Below are positions 24,699 to 33,271 of a stretch of 64,000 nt of DNA, piece by piece. The stretch covers positions 744,001 to 808,000 of the forward strand of contig OZ246956.1 in NCBI GenBank assembly GCA_965232105.1. The letters are read 5' to 3'. Within the stretch, counting starts at the first letter, position 1. Every line of letters starts with the position of its first letter. Origin of the DNA: Multivorans sp965232105. Lineage in GTDB: Bacteria; Acidobacteriota; Thermoanaerobaculia; Multivoradales; Multivoraceae. The notes under the pieces were generated by a model. It was not told where the DNA came from. It saw nothing but the letters and a program-made list of their open reading frames with translations, and ran no database searches. The position numbers were made by a program, and so were the translations under genes.

Positions 24699-25898
24699 TC
24701 AGATCAGCAGGCCGGCGATCGTCGCCGTCTGCAGGCAGGCCAGAGTACCGGCGATCATCGCGCGCAGGCCGAGGCTCGCCAGCTCGCTCTTGCGCTCCGG
24801 GGCGATGCCGCCGATGCCGCCGATCTGGATCGCGATCGAGGAGAAGTTCGAGAAGCCGCACAGGGCGTAGGTGGCGATGACCTGGGACTTCTCCGACAAC
24901 TGGCTCTCGGCCGAGATGTCCTCGAAGCGGGAGTAGGCGACGAACTCGTTGGCCGCGGTCTTCAGGCCGAGGAGCGTTCCCACCGCGTCCGCCTCCGCCC
25001 ACGGCACCCCCATGACCCAGGCCAGGGGCCGGAACAGGAAGCCAAGGATCATCTCCAGGTTCAGGCCGGGCAGCCCGATCCAGCCCCCCACCGGCCCGAG
25101 CAGGCCGTTGACCAGCGCGACCAGGGCGATGAAGGCGAGCAGCATGGCGCCGACGTTGATCGCCAGCTTCATCCCGTCGCCCGCGCCCTGGGCGGCGGCG
25201 TCGATCATGTTCGCCCACGGCGTCTTCACCTTGAAGTCCGTGTCCGCCGAGACCCGATCCGTTTCCGTCTCGGGGATCATCAGCTTGGCCATGACCAGGG
25301 CCGCCGGCGCCGACATCACGCTGGCGGCGATCAGGTGGCCGGCCGGAATGCCCATGCCCACGTACGCCGCCAGCACGCCCCCGGCGACCGTCGCGAAGCC
25401 GCCGGTCATCACCGCCATCAGCTCCGAGCGGGTCATCTTGCCCACGTAGGAGCGGATCAGGAGCGGCGCCTCGGTCTGGCCGACGAAGATGTTGGCCGAG
25501 GCGGACAGCGACTCGGGACCCGAGGTGCCCATCACCTTCGTCATCACGACGGCGAAGACCTTGACGACGCGCTGGATGACGCCTAGGTGGTAGAGCACCG
25601 CGACGACGCTCGAGAAGAAGATGATCGTGGGCAGCACGCGGAAGGCGAATGGGACGTGGTCGAATCCCTCGCCGAAGACGAACCGTGAACCTTCGTCGGC
25701 AAAGGTCAGGAAGGTCGTCACCACATCCGTGGCGACGGCGAAGAACGCCTCGCCCGGGGCTGTCTTCAGGATCAACAGCGCGAGGGCGAACTGGATCGCG
25801 ATGCCCGTGACAACGGTCCGCCAGCGGACCTTGAAGCGGTTCGTGGAGATCAGCCAGGCAATGCCCGGGATGACAAGGAGCCCAATGAGACCAGTCAT
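24699..25898 (-). CDS. nupC: NupC/CNT-family concentrative nucleoside transporter
   Basis: This 399-residue polytopic transporter carries family signatures: LPTIIFFSSVVAVLYHLGV, ESLSASANIFVGQTEAPLLI (the conserved GQTEAPL motif), MTGGFATVAGGVLAAYVGMG, GLKTAANEFVAY and YALCGFSNFSSIAIQIGGIG. It imports nucleosides with sodium or protons across the inner membrane. Length matches bacterial CNT proteins. Immediately upstream, 3 bases before its start codon, begins a palindromic repeat element (25901-26026) that would form its 5' leader. Downstream gap to the sulfatase gene is 35 bases. Confidence 0.95.
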   Translation of the reverse strand: MTGLIGLLVIPGIAWLISTNRFKVRWRTVVTGIAIQFALALLILKTAPGEAFFAVATDVVTTFLTFADEGSRFVFGEGFDHVPFAFRVLPTIIFFSSVVAVLYHLGVIQRVVKVFAVVMTKVMGTSGPESLSASANIFVGQTEAPLLIRSYVGKMTRSELMAVMTGGFATVAGGVLAAYVGMGIPAGHLIAASVMSAPAALVMAKLMIPETETDRVSADTDFKVKTPWANMIDAAAQGAGDGMKLAINVGAMLLAFIALVALVNGLLGPVGGWIGLPGLNLEMILGFLFRPLAWVMGVPWAEADAVGTLLGLKTAANEFVAYSRFEDISAESQLSEKSQVIATYALCGFSNFSSIAIQIGGIGGIAPERKSELASLGLRAMIAGTLACLQTATIAGLLI

Positions 25899-25900
25899 CG

Positions 25901-26026
25901 TCCGGCTGCATTCGACCGGCGATGAATCGCGCCTGACATCGTTGCTCCTCGGTCAAATGCTCCCGGCATGTTCCCTCGTCGCGCCTTGTCAGACGCGCCC
26001 CTCGCCGGTCTCGGTGCGACGCCGGA
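25901..26026. repeat. Dispersed palindromic element, copy 1
   Basis: About 126 bases, bounded by tccggctgca and the inverted tgcgacgccgga. An internal stem pairs CTGACA (25933-25938) with TGTCAG (25987-25992). A similar element, ending in the same way, lies at 54747-54874; there the same stem is CCGACA with TGTCGG, a compensatory change. It sits between hflC and nupC in the nupC leader. Confidence 0.75.
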
Positions 26027-26044
26027 CATCGACCGCCGAGTCGG

Positions 26045-26998
26045 CTACGGTCCGCTTTCCTTCAGGAAACTGTAGTAGTCGCTGCCGGTCGAGAGCACCA
26101 GCCAGGTGTCCGCGTCGATCGTCTTCTCGAAGGCCTCCATCGTGCGCAGGAACTCGTAGAAGTTCCTCGACTGGGCCGACTGGTTGTAGGCCGAAGCGTA
26201 GATTTCGGTGGCCGACGCGTCGGCCCGACCCCGGATCTCGGTCGCCTCACGGTAGGCCTCGGACTGGATCCGCTTCAGGTCGCGGTCCATGTTGCCGAGA
26301 ATCTCGGACGCCTGACCCTGACCCTGCGAACGGAAGCGGTCAGCTATGCGCTGGCGCTCGGAGATCATCCGGTTGAACACGTCCGGCTCGACCTGCTCGC
26401 CGTAGTTGATGCGCCGGAACTGGACATCGAGCACCTCGATGCCCAAATCCGCAGTGCGCTCCTGGGCCGCGGCCAGGATGTCCAGGCGGATCTTGTCGCG
26501 GCCGGTCACGATCTCCTCCAGGCCGCCCGCGGCTTCCTCAAGGCCGCCCGAAGCCTCCGGATACGACTCGTCGGCCGCCGCCTCCCGGTTCGAACTGCGG
26601 ATCACCTCGATCAGATCATGGTTGGCGATCGCGTTGCGCGTCTCGCCGTCGAGGATGTCGTCGAGCCGCGACTGGGCGCCGCGCTCGTCGCGCAGACGCT
26701 GGAAGAACAGCAACGGGTCCGAGATCCGCCAGCGGGCGTAAGTGTCGACGAAGATGAACACCTTGTCCCGGGTCGGCAGCTCCTCCGCGGAGCCCTGCCA
26801 TTCCAGAAAACGGCGGTCGAAGTACTGCGCCCTCTGGATGAAGGGGAGCTTGAACTTGAGGCCGGGAGTTTCGATCGCCTCACCGACCGGCGCCCCCAAC
26901 TGGATCTTGATCGCCTGACGGTCCTCGGGAACCACGAACAGCGCACTGCTCGCCACCAACACCAGCACCAGGACAACGAGAACGGCCACGATCTTCAC
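26045..26998 (-). CDS. hflC: HflC, regulator of membrane protease FtsH
   Basis: This 317-residue SPFH/band-7 protein has an N-terminal membrane anchor (VAVLVVLVLVLVASSALFVV), then VVPEDRQAIKIQLGAP and a long helical region. The distinct motifs TADLGIEVLDVQFRRINYGEQVEPDVFNRM and ERQRIADRFRSQGQGQASEI are typical of HflC. It forms with HflK a large cage around FtsH at the inner membrane. The gene overlaps hflK by four bases (ATGA). An insertion rich in Glu/Gly (EASGGLEEAAGGLEEIVTG) near residue 150 is unusual. Confidence 0.95.
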   Translation of the reverse strand: MKIVAVLVVLVLVLVASSALFVVPEDRQAIKIQLGAPVGEAIETPGLKFKLPFIQRAQYFDRRFLEWQGSAEELPTRDKVFIFVDTYARWRISDPLLFFQRLRDERGAQSRLDDILDGETRNAIANHDLIEVIRSSNREAAADESYPEASGGLEEAAGGLEEIVTGRDKIRLDILAAAQERTADLGIEVLDVQFRRINYGEQVEPDVFNRMISERQRIADRFRSQGQGQASEILGNMDRDLKRIQSEAYREATEIRGRADASATEIYASAYNQSAQSRNFYEFLRTMEAFEKTIDADTWLVLSTGSDYYSFLKESGP

Positions 26999-28032
26999 GG
27001 CGATCCCTCCCCGGCCTGCTGAGCCGCCACCTGGCGCGTCGACTTCGCCGCGCTGACACCCTCGAAGCTCATGATCGGGGTCAGGCCCTCGACGTCCTCA
27101 TCGACGACGATCTTCCGGCCGACCCGCGGCAGCACCCGCTCCATCGTCTCGATGAACATCCGCTTCCGCGTGACTTCCGGCGCCCTGCGAAACTCCGTGT
27201 AGAGGGCGTTGAAACGCGTCGCGTCGCCTTGGGCCCGGTTGACCCGATCGAGCGCGTAACCCTCGGCCTGCTGAATCGCCTGCAGCGCCTGGCCTTCGGC
27301 GCGTGGAATGACGCGGTTGTACTCCGCCTCGGCTTCGTTGACGAGCCGCTCGAGTTCCTGCTCGGCCTGGTTGACCGCGTTGAACGACGGCTTGACCGGC
27401 TCGGGCGGGTTGTTGCTCTGGAGCACTACCTGGTCGATGCGAATCCCGGTCTCGTACTGATCGCAGAGGTCCTGCAGTTCGATCTTGACCGTGCCTTCGA
27501 TCTCGGCTCGGCCGACGGTCAGAACCTCATTCACGGTGCGGTCGCCGACGACCTTGCGCATCACGGCCTCGCTCATGTCGCGGAAGGTGGCGTCCAGGTT
27601 GCGAACCCGGAACAGGTACTGGTACGGGTCAACGACCCGGTACTGGACGACCCACTCGACCACCGCGGCGTTCAGGTCGCCGGTGAGCATTTTCGCCTCG
27701 TCCGCGTTGGCCACGAAGGAACTCCGCACCGCAACGCTCTCGCTCCGGAAACCGAACTCCTCCTTCAACTGGCGTCTCACCGGTACCTTGGTCAGCCGGT
27801 CGATCAACGGGATCTTGAACCGCAGCCCAGGTTCGGTGGTGCCGGCGTACTTCCCGAGCCGCAGGATCACTCCCACCTCTTCGGGCTGTACGGTGTAGAC
27901 GCTGGACAGGAGCAGAAGCCCTGCCAGCACAACCAAAGCGACGATCTTCAGGCCGCCCAGCCGGTCACGCAGGATCTTCCCCACGTTCTCCAGGTCGAGC
28001 GGGCTGTCGCCGCCGGGAAACTTGTCTGTCAT
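26995..28032 (-). CDS. hflK: HflK, regulator of membrane protease FtsH
   Basis: This 345-residue SPFH protein has one membrane segment (IVALVVLAGLLLLSSVYTVQ), then QPEEVGVILRLGKYAGTTEPGLRFKIP. The HflK-type motifs VLQSNNPPEPVKPSFNAVNQAEQELERLVNEAEAEYN (read across positions 205-240) and ERMLPRVG-like C-terminal sequence are present. With HflC it surrounds FtsH and controls access of substrates. The Gly/Pro-rich N-terminus usual in proteobacterial HflK is short here. It is divergent from the helicase gene, with 133 bases between the start codons. Confidence 0.95.
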   Translation of the reverse strand: MTDKFPGGDSPLDLENVGKILRDRLGGLKIVALVVLAGLLLLSSVYTVQPEEVGVILRLGKYAGTTEPGLRFKIPLIDRLTKVPVRRQLKEEFGFRSESVAVRSSFVANADEAKMLTGDLNAAVVEWVVQYRVVDPYQYLFRVRNLDATFRDMSEAVMRKVVGDRTVNEVLTVGRAEIEGTVKIELQDLCDQYETGIRIDQVVLQSNNPPEPVKPSFNAVNQAEQELERLVNEAEAEYNRVIPRAEGQALQAIQQAEGYALDRVNRAQGDATRFNALYTEFRRAPEVTRKRMFIETMERVLPRVGRKIVVDEDVEGLTPIMSFEGVSAAKSTRQVAAQQAGEGSP

Positions 28033-28165
28033 AAGGGTCAGAGGCTATGCGATCGGCACCCCGATGACAACCGATGACGCGTCGAAAGGCACCATCGCGG
28101 AAAAGGAATCGGGCGGCCCCCCGCCTCATCTCGCGCCCGAGCCTCCAGGCGGTAGTCTCGCCGCC

Positions 28166-30694
28166 ATGCCGCCGCGCTTCGACGACGACGCGAGGACGCT
28201 CCGGCTGTCCGTGGCGGACCTGCTCGGCCACCGCGCCGCCAGACACCTGGGCTTCGCCAACCGGGGCGGCTTCGAGCGCCTCTGGGTCGGCCAGGCGATC
28301 CACAGCCGCTACCAGGAGCGGGCGATGGAGCGAGAGTCCAGCTACCGGCGGGAAGTCGAGCTCTCGCTCGAGTTCGACCACCGCGGCTGGCAGGTCACCC
28401 TGACCGGCCGCGCCGACGGCGTCTACCGGGCTGCGGACGGCAGGCTCGCCATCGAGGAGATCAAGTCGGTGCGGCCGAACGCCGAGCCCTCGCCCGGACT
28501 GCTGGCGACCTACCGGCGCCAGGCGGCGATCTACGCCTGGATCCTGAGCCGGTCCGGCGCGAACGGCGGCTTCGCGGTTGCCGACCAGTCTTCGAACGGC
28601 CACGTCGAGGGCAACGGCTTCCCCGCAATCCGTGCCGAGCTGGTCCTGATCGAGATCGGTACCGCCGAGATCGAGCGACTCGAAGTCGCGCTCGACTGGA
28701 AAGAGCTCGAAACCGGCATCCGGATGACCCTCAATGCCCTCGTCCACGACTACGAGGCGGCCCGAGCGCACCGCCAGCGGCGCCAGCTCGCCGCGGAACG
28801 GCTCGAGTTCCCGTTCCACACGCCGCGTCCCGGCCAGCAGGAAATCGTCGACCGCGCGGGTCTCGCCGTCGAGCAGCGCGAGCACCTGCTGGTCCAGGCG
28901 CCGACCGGTCTGGGAAAGACCGCCGCCGTCCTGTTCCCGGTGCTGCGCGAGGCGCTCGCCCGCGACCTGCGGGTGTTCGTCCTCACCGCCAAGAACACGC
29001 AACAGGCGATGGCGAACCGCGTCCTCGACCTGCTGAATCGCGAACGGGCCTTCCACGCCCTCCACCTGCGGGCCAAGGCGCGGATGTGCGCCAACGACGA
29101 GATCATCTGCCACGAGGATTACTGCCAGTACGCACGCGACTACTACGTCAAGCTGCAACGCAGCCGGATCCTCCCGAGATTGCTCGAAGAGCACAGCCTG
29201 CTGGCGCCGGACGCGATCTACGCCGCATCGAAGGGCACTCGGGTCTGCCCGTTCGAGGTCAGCCTGGAACTCGGGCGCCAGGTCCAGGTCGTCGTCGGCG
29301 ACTACAACTACGCCCTCGACCCCTTCGTCAAGCTGACGGAGTTCCAGGGCGACGCGGACCTCTCGGGCACGGTCCTGGTCGTCGACGAGATCCACAACCT
29401 GATCGACCGCGGCCGCGGCTACTACAGCCCGGAACTGACCGCGAAGAGCTGCCGCGACGCGGCCGCGGGGCTGCGCGCGGTCGGCCGCGGCACGGAGGGC
29501 GGGCCGACCGGGCGCCTGCGCGAGCTCTGCGCCGACCTCGAGGACCTGATCCGCACCCGGGTCGACGAGCAACTCGATCGCCCCAACCGCGATGCGGTCG
29601 CCGAAGGCGCGGCCCCGGAGGAGGAACTCTGGCGCCTGCGTCCGGCCTTCGACCGCGGCTTCGTGGACTACCTGGAGTTCCGCCGCGACACCCGTTCCTT
29701 CGCCGCGAACGATGCCTTCGTCGAGCTGTACTTCAAGCTGCTCCGGTTTCTCAACACGCTCCAGCTCGCCTCCTCGCCGAAGCACCTCGAGTCCTTCAGT
29801 TTCCTCTTCCGGCGCACCGCCGGCGAACCCGGCTTCAGCCTCCTGTGCAAGGACGCGAGCGCCTTCCTCGGCGCGACGATCAACCGCTGCCGCTCCTGCA
29901 TCGGCCTGTCCGCGACCCTTCAGCCGTTCGAGTTCTACCGCGACCTGCTCGGCTTCGACGACGCGCGGACCTCCACCCTCGAGGTGCCGAGCGCCTTTCC
30001 CGCCGGGAACCGCCGGATCGTCGTCGACACGTCCGTCACGACGACCTACCGCACCCGCGAGAACAACTACGGCCCGATCGCCGAGCGGCTGGCGGAGTTC
30101 GCCCGCTCCGTGCCCGGGAACTCGATGGCGATCTTCCCCAGCTACCGGTTTCTCGCCGAGGTCGAGGAACGGCTTCCCGACTGCGGCCGCAACGTGGTGG
30201 TACAGCAGCAGACGACCAGCGAAGCTCGTCGCCAGGAGGTTCTCGACGCTCTGACGAGTCCGCTCGCCGGCGACACGCTGCTGCTCGCGGTCGCTGGCGG
30301 CGTGTTCTCCGAGGGCGTCGACTACCCCGGCGACGCGCTGCTCGCGGTCGCGGTCGTCGGACCCTGCCTGCCGGCCGTGACCGTGGAACAGAAGCTGCTC
30401 CAGGCCTACTACGACGAGCGCTTCGAGCGCGGTTTCGAGTACGCCTTCGTCGTGCCGGGGATGACCCGCGTCGTTCAGGCCGCGGGACGGCTGATCCGCT
30501 CCGCCGAAGACCGTGGCGTGATCGCGCTGTTCGACCGGCGCTTCCTCCAGCGGCCCTACCGGAACCACCTGCCGGACGAGTGGTGGCCCGAACGCGCCGA
30601 GGAAGAAAGCGCTTCCGCAGGAAGCGGCAGGCAAGAAAGCGCTGACCTCGCCGGCCACCCCGCCACCGCCGCGGCGGCCTTCTTCGGCGCATGA
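28166..30694 (+). CDS. XPD/DinG-type SF2 helicase fused to a PD-(D/E)XK nuclease-like domain
   Basis: An 842-residue protein. The N-terminus (about 60-200) looks like a RecB/Cas4-type nuclease fold with Asp84 and the ExK pair Glu98/Lys100 (GRADGV...LAIEEIKSV). The helicase part has Walker A APTGLGKTA (Lys251), four Cys suited to a 4Fe-4S cluster (308, 315, 320, 361), the DEIH box (407-410) and the late motif QAAGRLIRS. It should unwind DNA 5' to 3' in repair or replication-fork processing. The ATG at 28166 is preferred because earlier candidates overlap hflK. Near the C-terminus the protein carries EESASAGSGRQESA, encoded by an exact copy of the sulfatase-gene repeat. The stop overlaps the next gene (ATGA). 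Confidence 0.9.
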   Translation: MPPRFDDDARTLRLSVADLLGHRAARHLGFANRGGFERLWVGQAIHSRYQERAMERESSYRREVELSLEFDHRGWQVTLTGRADGVYRAADGRLAIEEIKSVRPNAEPSPGLLATYRRQAAIYAWILSRSGANGGFAVADQSSNGHVEGNGFPAIRAELVLIEIGTAEIERLEVALDWKELETGIRMTLNALVHDYEAARAHRQRRQLAAERLEFPFHTPRPGQQEIVDRAGLAVEQREHLLVQAPTGLGKTAAVLFPVLREALARDLRVFVLTAKNTQQAMANRVLDLLNRERAFHALHLRAKARMCANDEIICHEDYCQYARDYYVKLQRSRILPRLLEEHSLLAPDAIYAASKGTRVCPFEVSLELGRQVQVVVGDYNYALDPFVKLTEFQGDADLSGTVLVVDEIHNLIDRGRGYYSPELTAKSCRDAAAGLRAVGRGTEGGPTGRLRELCADLEDLIRTRVDEQLDRPNRDAVAEGAAPEEELWRLRPAFDRGFVDYLEFRRDTRSFAANDAFVELYFKLLRFLNTLQLASSPKHLESFSFLFRRTAGEPGFSLLCKDASAFLGATINRCRSCIGLSATLQPFEFYRDLLGFDDARTSTLEVPSAFPAGNRRIVVDTSVTTTYRTRENNYGPIAERLAEFARSVPGNSMAIFPSYRFLAEVEERLPDCGRNVVVQQQTTSEARRQEVLDALTSPLAGDTLLLAVAGGVFSEGVDYPGDALLAVAVVGPCLPAVTVEQKLLQAYYDERFERGFEYAFVVPGMTRVVQAAGRLIRSAEDRGVIALFDRRFLQRPYRNHLPDEWWPERAEEESASAGSGRQESADLAGHPATAAAAFFGA
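30602..30643. repeat. Single copy of the 30-bp repeat inside the helicase gene
   Basis: Bases 30602-30631 are identical to the reverse complement of the 24191-24610 unit, followed by a 12-base partial unit (caagaaagcgct, one mismatch). It is read in the same frame as in the sulfatase gene, giving EESASAGSGRQESA near the C-terminal end after the last helicase motif. Confidence 0.95.
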
Positions 30695-31734
30695 CGGGTC
30701 TCCTCCAGCGCATCGAGCGCTTCGTTGGCGCCGGCGGGGGCAGCTTCGACGAACTCGCCCCGGCCGCGGCCCGCTTCGGGTACGAGCGCGTCGAGCCCTA
30801 CCGCCGCCTGTGCCAGCGCCGCGGTCTCTCCTCCGAAGCCCTGGACGACTGGCGGGCGGCGCCGCCCGTGCCGACCTCCGCCTTCAAGTCGCTGCGCCTG
30901 GCCGCAGCCGAACCCCGGGCAGTCTTCCGCAGCAGCGGCACCACCCGCGGGGCGGAGCGGCGGAGCGTCCACTACCACCCCTATCCCGACCTCTACCGGA
31001 CCGTGATCGACGCGTCCTTCGCCGCTGCCTGTCTGCCTGCCGGCCGGCCTCGGGTACCGATCCTCTCGCTCATCCCCGACCGCGCCGCGGTCCCCGACTC
31101 GAGCCTCTCCTTCATGGCCGCCCACGTCTTCGAGCGCCACGCCGCGTCCGGCAGCGCCTGGGCCGTGTCGCAAGACGGGATCGACGTGGAGCACGCACAC
31201 GACTGGCTGCAAGCGCACACCGACGGCGAGCCGGTGCTGATCCTCGCCACCGCCCTCGCTCTCGTCCTGCTGCTCGACCACCTGGAGAGCGAGCCGGCCA
31301 ACCCGCTCCGGCTGCCGGCCGGGAGCCGCGTGTTCGAGACCGGCGGCTTCAAGGGCCAGCGACTCGAGACGACGCCGGAGGACGTCCGGCGCCGCGCCCG
31401 GTCCCTGCTCGGCCTGAACCGGGACGCGATCGTCCGCGAGTACGGCATGACGGAGTTGACCAGCCAGGCCTACTCCCGTCCTGGCGGCGAGCTGCTGCGC
31501 ACGCCGCCGTGGATGCCGTTCCGGGTGCTCGACCCGGAGACCCTGGAGGAAGTCGAGGACGGCCGCACCGGGCTGCTCTCCTTCTTCGACCTCGCCAACC
31601 TCGGCTCCGTCTGCCACGTCCTGACGGAAGACCTCGGCGTCAGGGAAGGCGACGCCTTCCGCCTGCTCGGCCGCGCCACCGGCGCCGCGCTCCGGGGCTG
31701 CTCGCTGACCGCCGAAGAACTGGGTGCTGTGTGA
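30691..31734 (+). CDS. LuxE-family acyl-protein synthetase/acyl-transferase-like enzyme
   Basis: This 347-residue protein of the LuxE branch of adenylate-forming enzymes has a VFRSSGTTRGAERRSVHY nucleotide-binding loop, FETGGFKGQRLETTPEDVR and REYGMTELTSQAYS, all as in LuxE (PF04443). LuxE activates a fatty acid and transfers it to the reductase LuxC. The next gene encodes a LuxC-like reductase, so the two probably work as a carboxylic-acid reductase system making an aldehyde. No luciferase genes are present. The gene starts inside the helicase stop (ATGA), making an unexpected helicase-luxE-luxC operon. Confidence 0.85.
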   Translation: MTGLLQRIERFVGAGGGSFDELAPAAARFGYERVEPYRRLCQRRGLSSEALDDWRAAPPVPTSAFKSLRLAAAEPRAVFRSSGTTRGAERRSVHYHPYPDLYRTVIDASFAAACLPAGRPRVPILSLIPDRAAVPDSSLSFMAAHVFERHAASGSAWAVSQDGIDVEHAHDWLQAHTDGEPVLILATALALVLLLDHLESEPANPLRLPAGSRVFETGGFKGQRLETTPEDVRRRARSLLGLNRDAIVREYGMTELTSQAYSRPGGELLRTPPWMPFRVLDPETLEEVEDGRTGLLSFFDLANLGSVCHVLTEDLGVREGDAFRLLGRATGAALRGCSLTAEELGAV

Positions 31735-31804
31735 GCGACTCCTGCGACGCCCACCGGGTGCGCCGGCGTCCCCGCCGGCATCCGGCGCGCAGCGCCGGTC
31801 CGGC

Positions 31805-32968
31805 ATGACCACACCCGAAGCTACAGCCCAACGCCTCGCCGCCGCGGCACCCGCCCTCCGCGCCATCCCCAACGACGACCTCCTCGCCGCCTGGAACGAC
31901 ACCCTCACCGCCTTCCTCGACGCCGAGAGCCCCGAGCGCCGAGCCCTCGACCCCGACCTGCTCCAAGCCACCGGCCTCTCACCCGTCGGCCTCGACCATG
32001 GCCTCAGGACCATCGGCAACGGCATGCGCGGCCAGCCCGCGGCCGCCGAACTACGGCGCCCACACCACCAGCAACAGGACGGCTTCAGCCTCGTCGTCCT
32101 GCCGTCAAGCCCGCCGGGCCTGATGCTCCAGTCCCTCCTCCCGGCCCTGGCTGCGCGCGCCCCCGTCCTCTTCAAGGCCTCCAGCGCCGAGCCTTGCTTC
32201 GCCCCGGCCTTCCTTGCGGCCCTGGGCAAACGCGAGGCCACGCTCCGCGACGCCTACGCCGCCGCTACGTGGGCCGGCGGCAACGAAGCGATAGAGACGC
32301 CACTCCGCACCGCCGCCCGGCTCGTCGTGGCCTACGGCGGGGAGGCAACGATCGACGCTCTCCAGTCCGCCGCCACCCGGCGGCTCATCGCCTTCGGCCC
32401 GAAGTTCAGCCTCGGCTGGGTCGGCGCCGACGCCGACCTGGATCGAGCGGCCCACGGCATGGCCCTCGACATCGCACTCTTCGACCAGCGCGGCTGCCTG
32501 TCCGTCGAGGCCGTGCTCGTCAATCAAGCCGCGCCCGAGCCATTCGCCGAGGCCCTCGCCAAAGCCCTCTCGGCACTGGCGACCGAACTCCCGCCCGGCC
32601 GCAGCAGCGCCGCCGAGCGCGCCGGCGTCCGCCTCGCCCGCGAAGACGCCGATCTCCGCAGCCTCGCCTGGTACGGCGACACCCTCGACGCCGGCACCGT
32701 GATCGTCGACTCCGACACCAGGATCAGCCCCTCACCCGGCCTTCGCACCGTCCGCATCCACGGCGTCTCCGAACTCCCAACCCTCGACGACTGGACCGGT
32801 CGTCTCCAGGGCATCGCGTTCGCCGGCCACATGCCCGCGACCGTACGCCGCGCCTTTGAACAAGCCGGCGTCTCCCGCTTTGCCTCCGCCGGCCAACTCC
32901 AGGCCACCGAAGCCGCCTGGCGCAACGGCGGCATCGACCTGGCCGCTGAGTTCGCGAACGAGTGCTGA
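31805..32968 (+). CDS. LuxC-family acyl-CoA/acyl-enzyme reductase
   Basis: This 387-residue protein of the aldehyde-dehydrogenase-like LuxC family has a nucleotide-binding region (VVLPSSPPGLMLQSLLPALAARAPVLFKASSAEP) and a candidate catalytic Cys231 in FDQRGCLSVEAVLV, the position where LuxC and acyl-CoA reductases keep their thiol. LuxC reduces an activated fatty acyl group to the aldehyde with NADPH. It is shorter than Vibrio LuxC (about 480 residues). Start ATG at 31805; an in-frame extension to 31724 overlaps luxE and has no conserved content. It is coupled to the LuxE-like gene, 70 bases after its stop. Confidence 0.82.
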   Translation: MTTPEATAQRLAAAAPALRAIPNDDLLAAWNDTLTAFLDAESPERRALDPDLLQATGLSPVGLDHGLRTIGNGMRGQPAAAELRRPHHQQQDGFSLVVLPSSPPGLMLQSLLPALAARAPVLFKASSAEPCFAPAFLAALGKREATLRDAYAAATWAGGNEAIETPLRTAARLVVAYGGEATIDALQSAATRRLIAFGPKFSLGWVGADADLDRAAHGMALDIALFDQRGCLSVEAVLVNQAAPEPFAEALAKALSALATELPPGRSSAAERAGVRLAREDADLRSLAWYGDTLDAGTVIVDSDTRISPSPGLRTVRIHGVSELPTLDDWTGRLQGIAFAGHMPATVRRAFEQAGVSRFASAGQLQATEAAWRNGGIDLAAEFANEC

Positions 32969-32993
32969 CTCCCAGCCGTTGACGACCACGGTC

Positions 32994-33003
32994 TGTACGT
33001 ACA
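32994..33003. promoter_or_regulatory. Palindrome upstream of the AbrB-type antitoxin gene
   Basis: tgtacgtaca is a perfect 10-base palindrome 22 bases before the antitoxin start, followed by an extended -10-like tgctacgat (33008-33016). It is a likely autoregulatory operator; inference from position. Confidence 0.45.
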
Positions 33004-33025
33004 TGGATGCTACGATGTCCTGACC

Positions 33026-33253
33026 ATGCAGAAACGCCTGACCCGAACCGGCAACAGCCACGCCCTCGTCCTGGACAAGGGAATCCTCGAGGCCACGGGA
33101 ATCGACAGCGACACGATGCTGGAGGTCTCGACCGACGGCGACGTCATCCTGATCTGTCCCGTCCGCAGCGAGGACCGCGTATCGAAGCTCAAGCGCGGCC
33201 TGGATCGCATGCACGAGCGCTACGCCGGCGCCTTCCGACGTCTGGCGCAGTAG
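33026..33253 (+). CDS. AbrB/MazE-type antitoxin
   Basis: This 75-residue swapped-hairpin DNA-binding protein begins MQKRLTRTGNSHALVLDKGILEATGIDSDTMLEVSTDGD when read through its first half, the AbrB/MazE fold with the conserved GNSHALVL core. The C-terminal half (RVSKLKRGLDRMHERYAGAFRRLA) is a basic helix suited to binding the toxin. The Doc-like toxin gene begins 18 bases downstream. The pair is a type II toxin-antitoxin module of AbrB-Doc arrangement rather than the classic Phd-Doc. Confidence 0.9.
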   Translation: MQKRLTRTGNSHALVLDKGILEATGIDSDTMLEVSTDGDVILICPVRSEDRVSKLKRGLDRMHERYAGAFRRLAQ

Positions 33254-33271
33254 GACCGGGCCTTCGGGCAA

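Noticed and set aside
27965..30658. Long minus-strand frame opposite the helicase gene
   Set aside because: Same shadow effect; the plus-strand helicase has all its motifs and explains the region.
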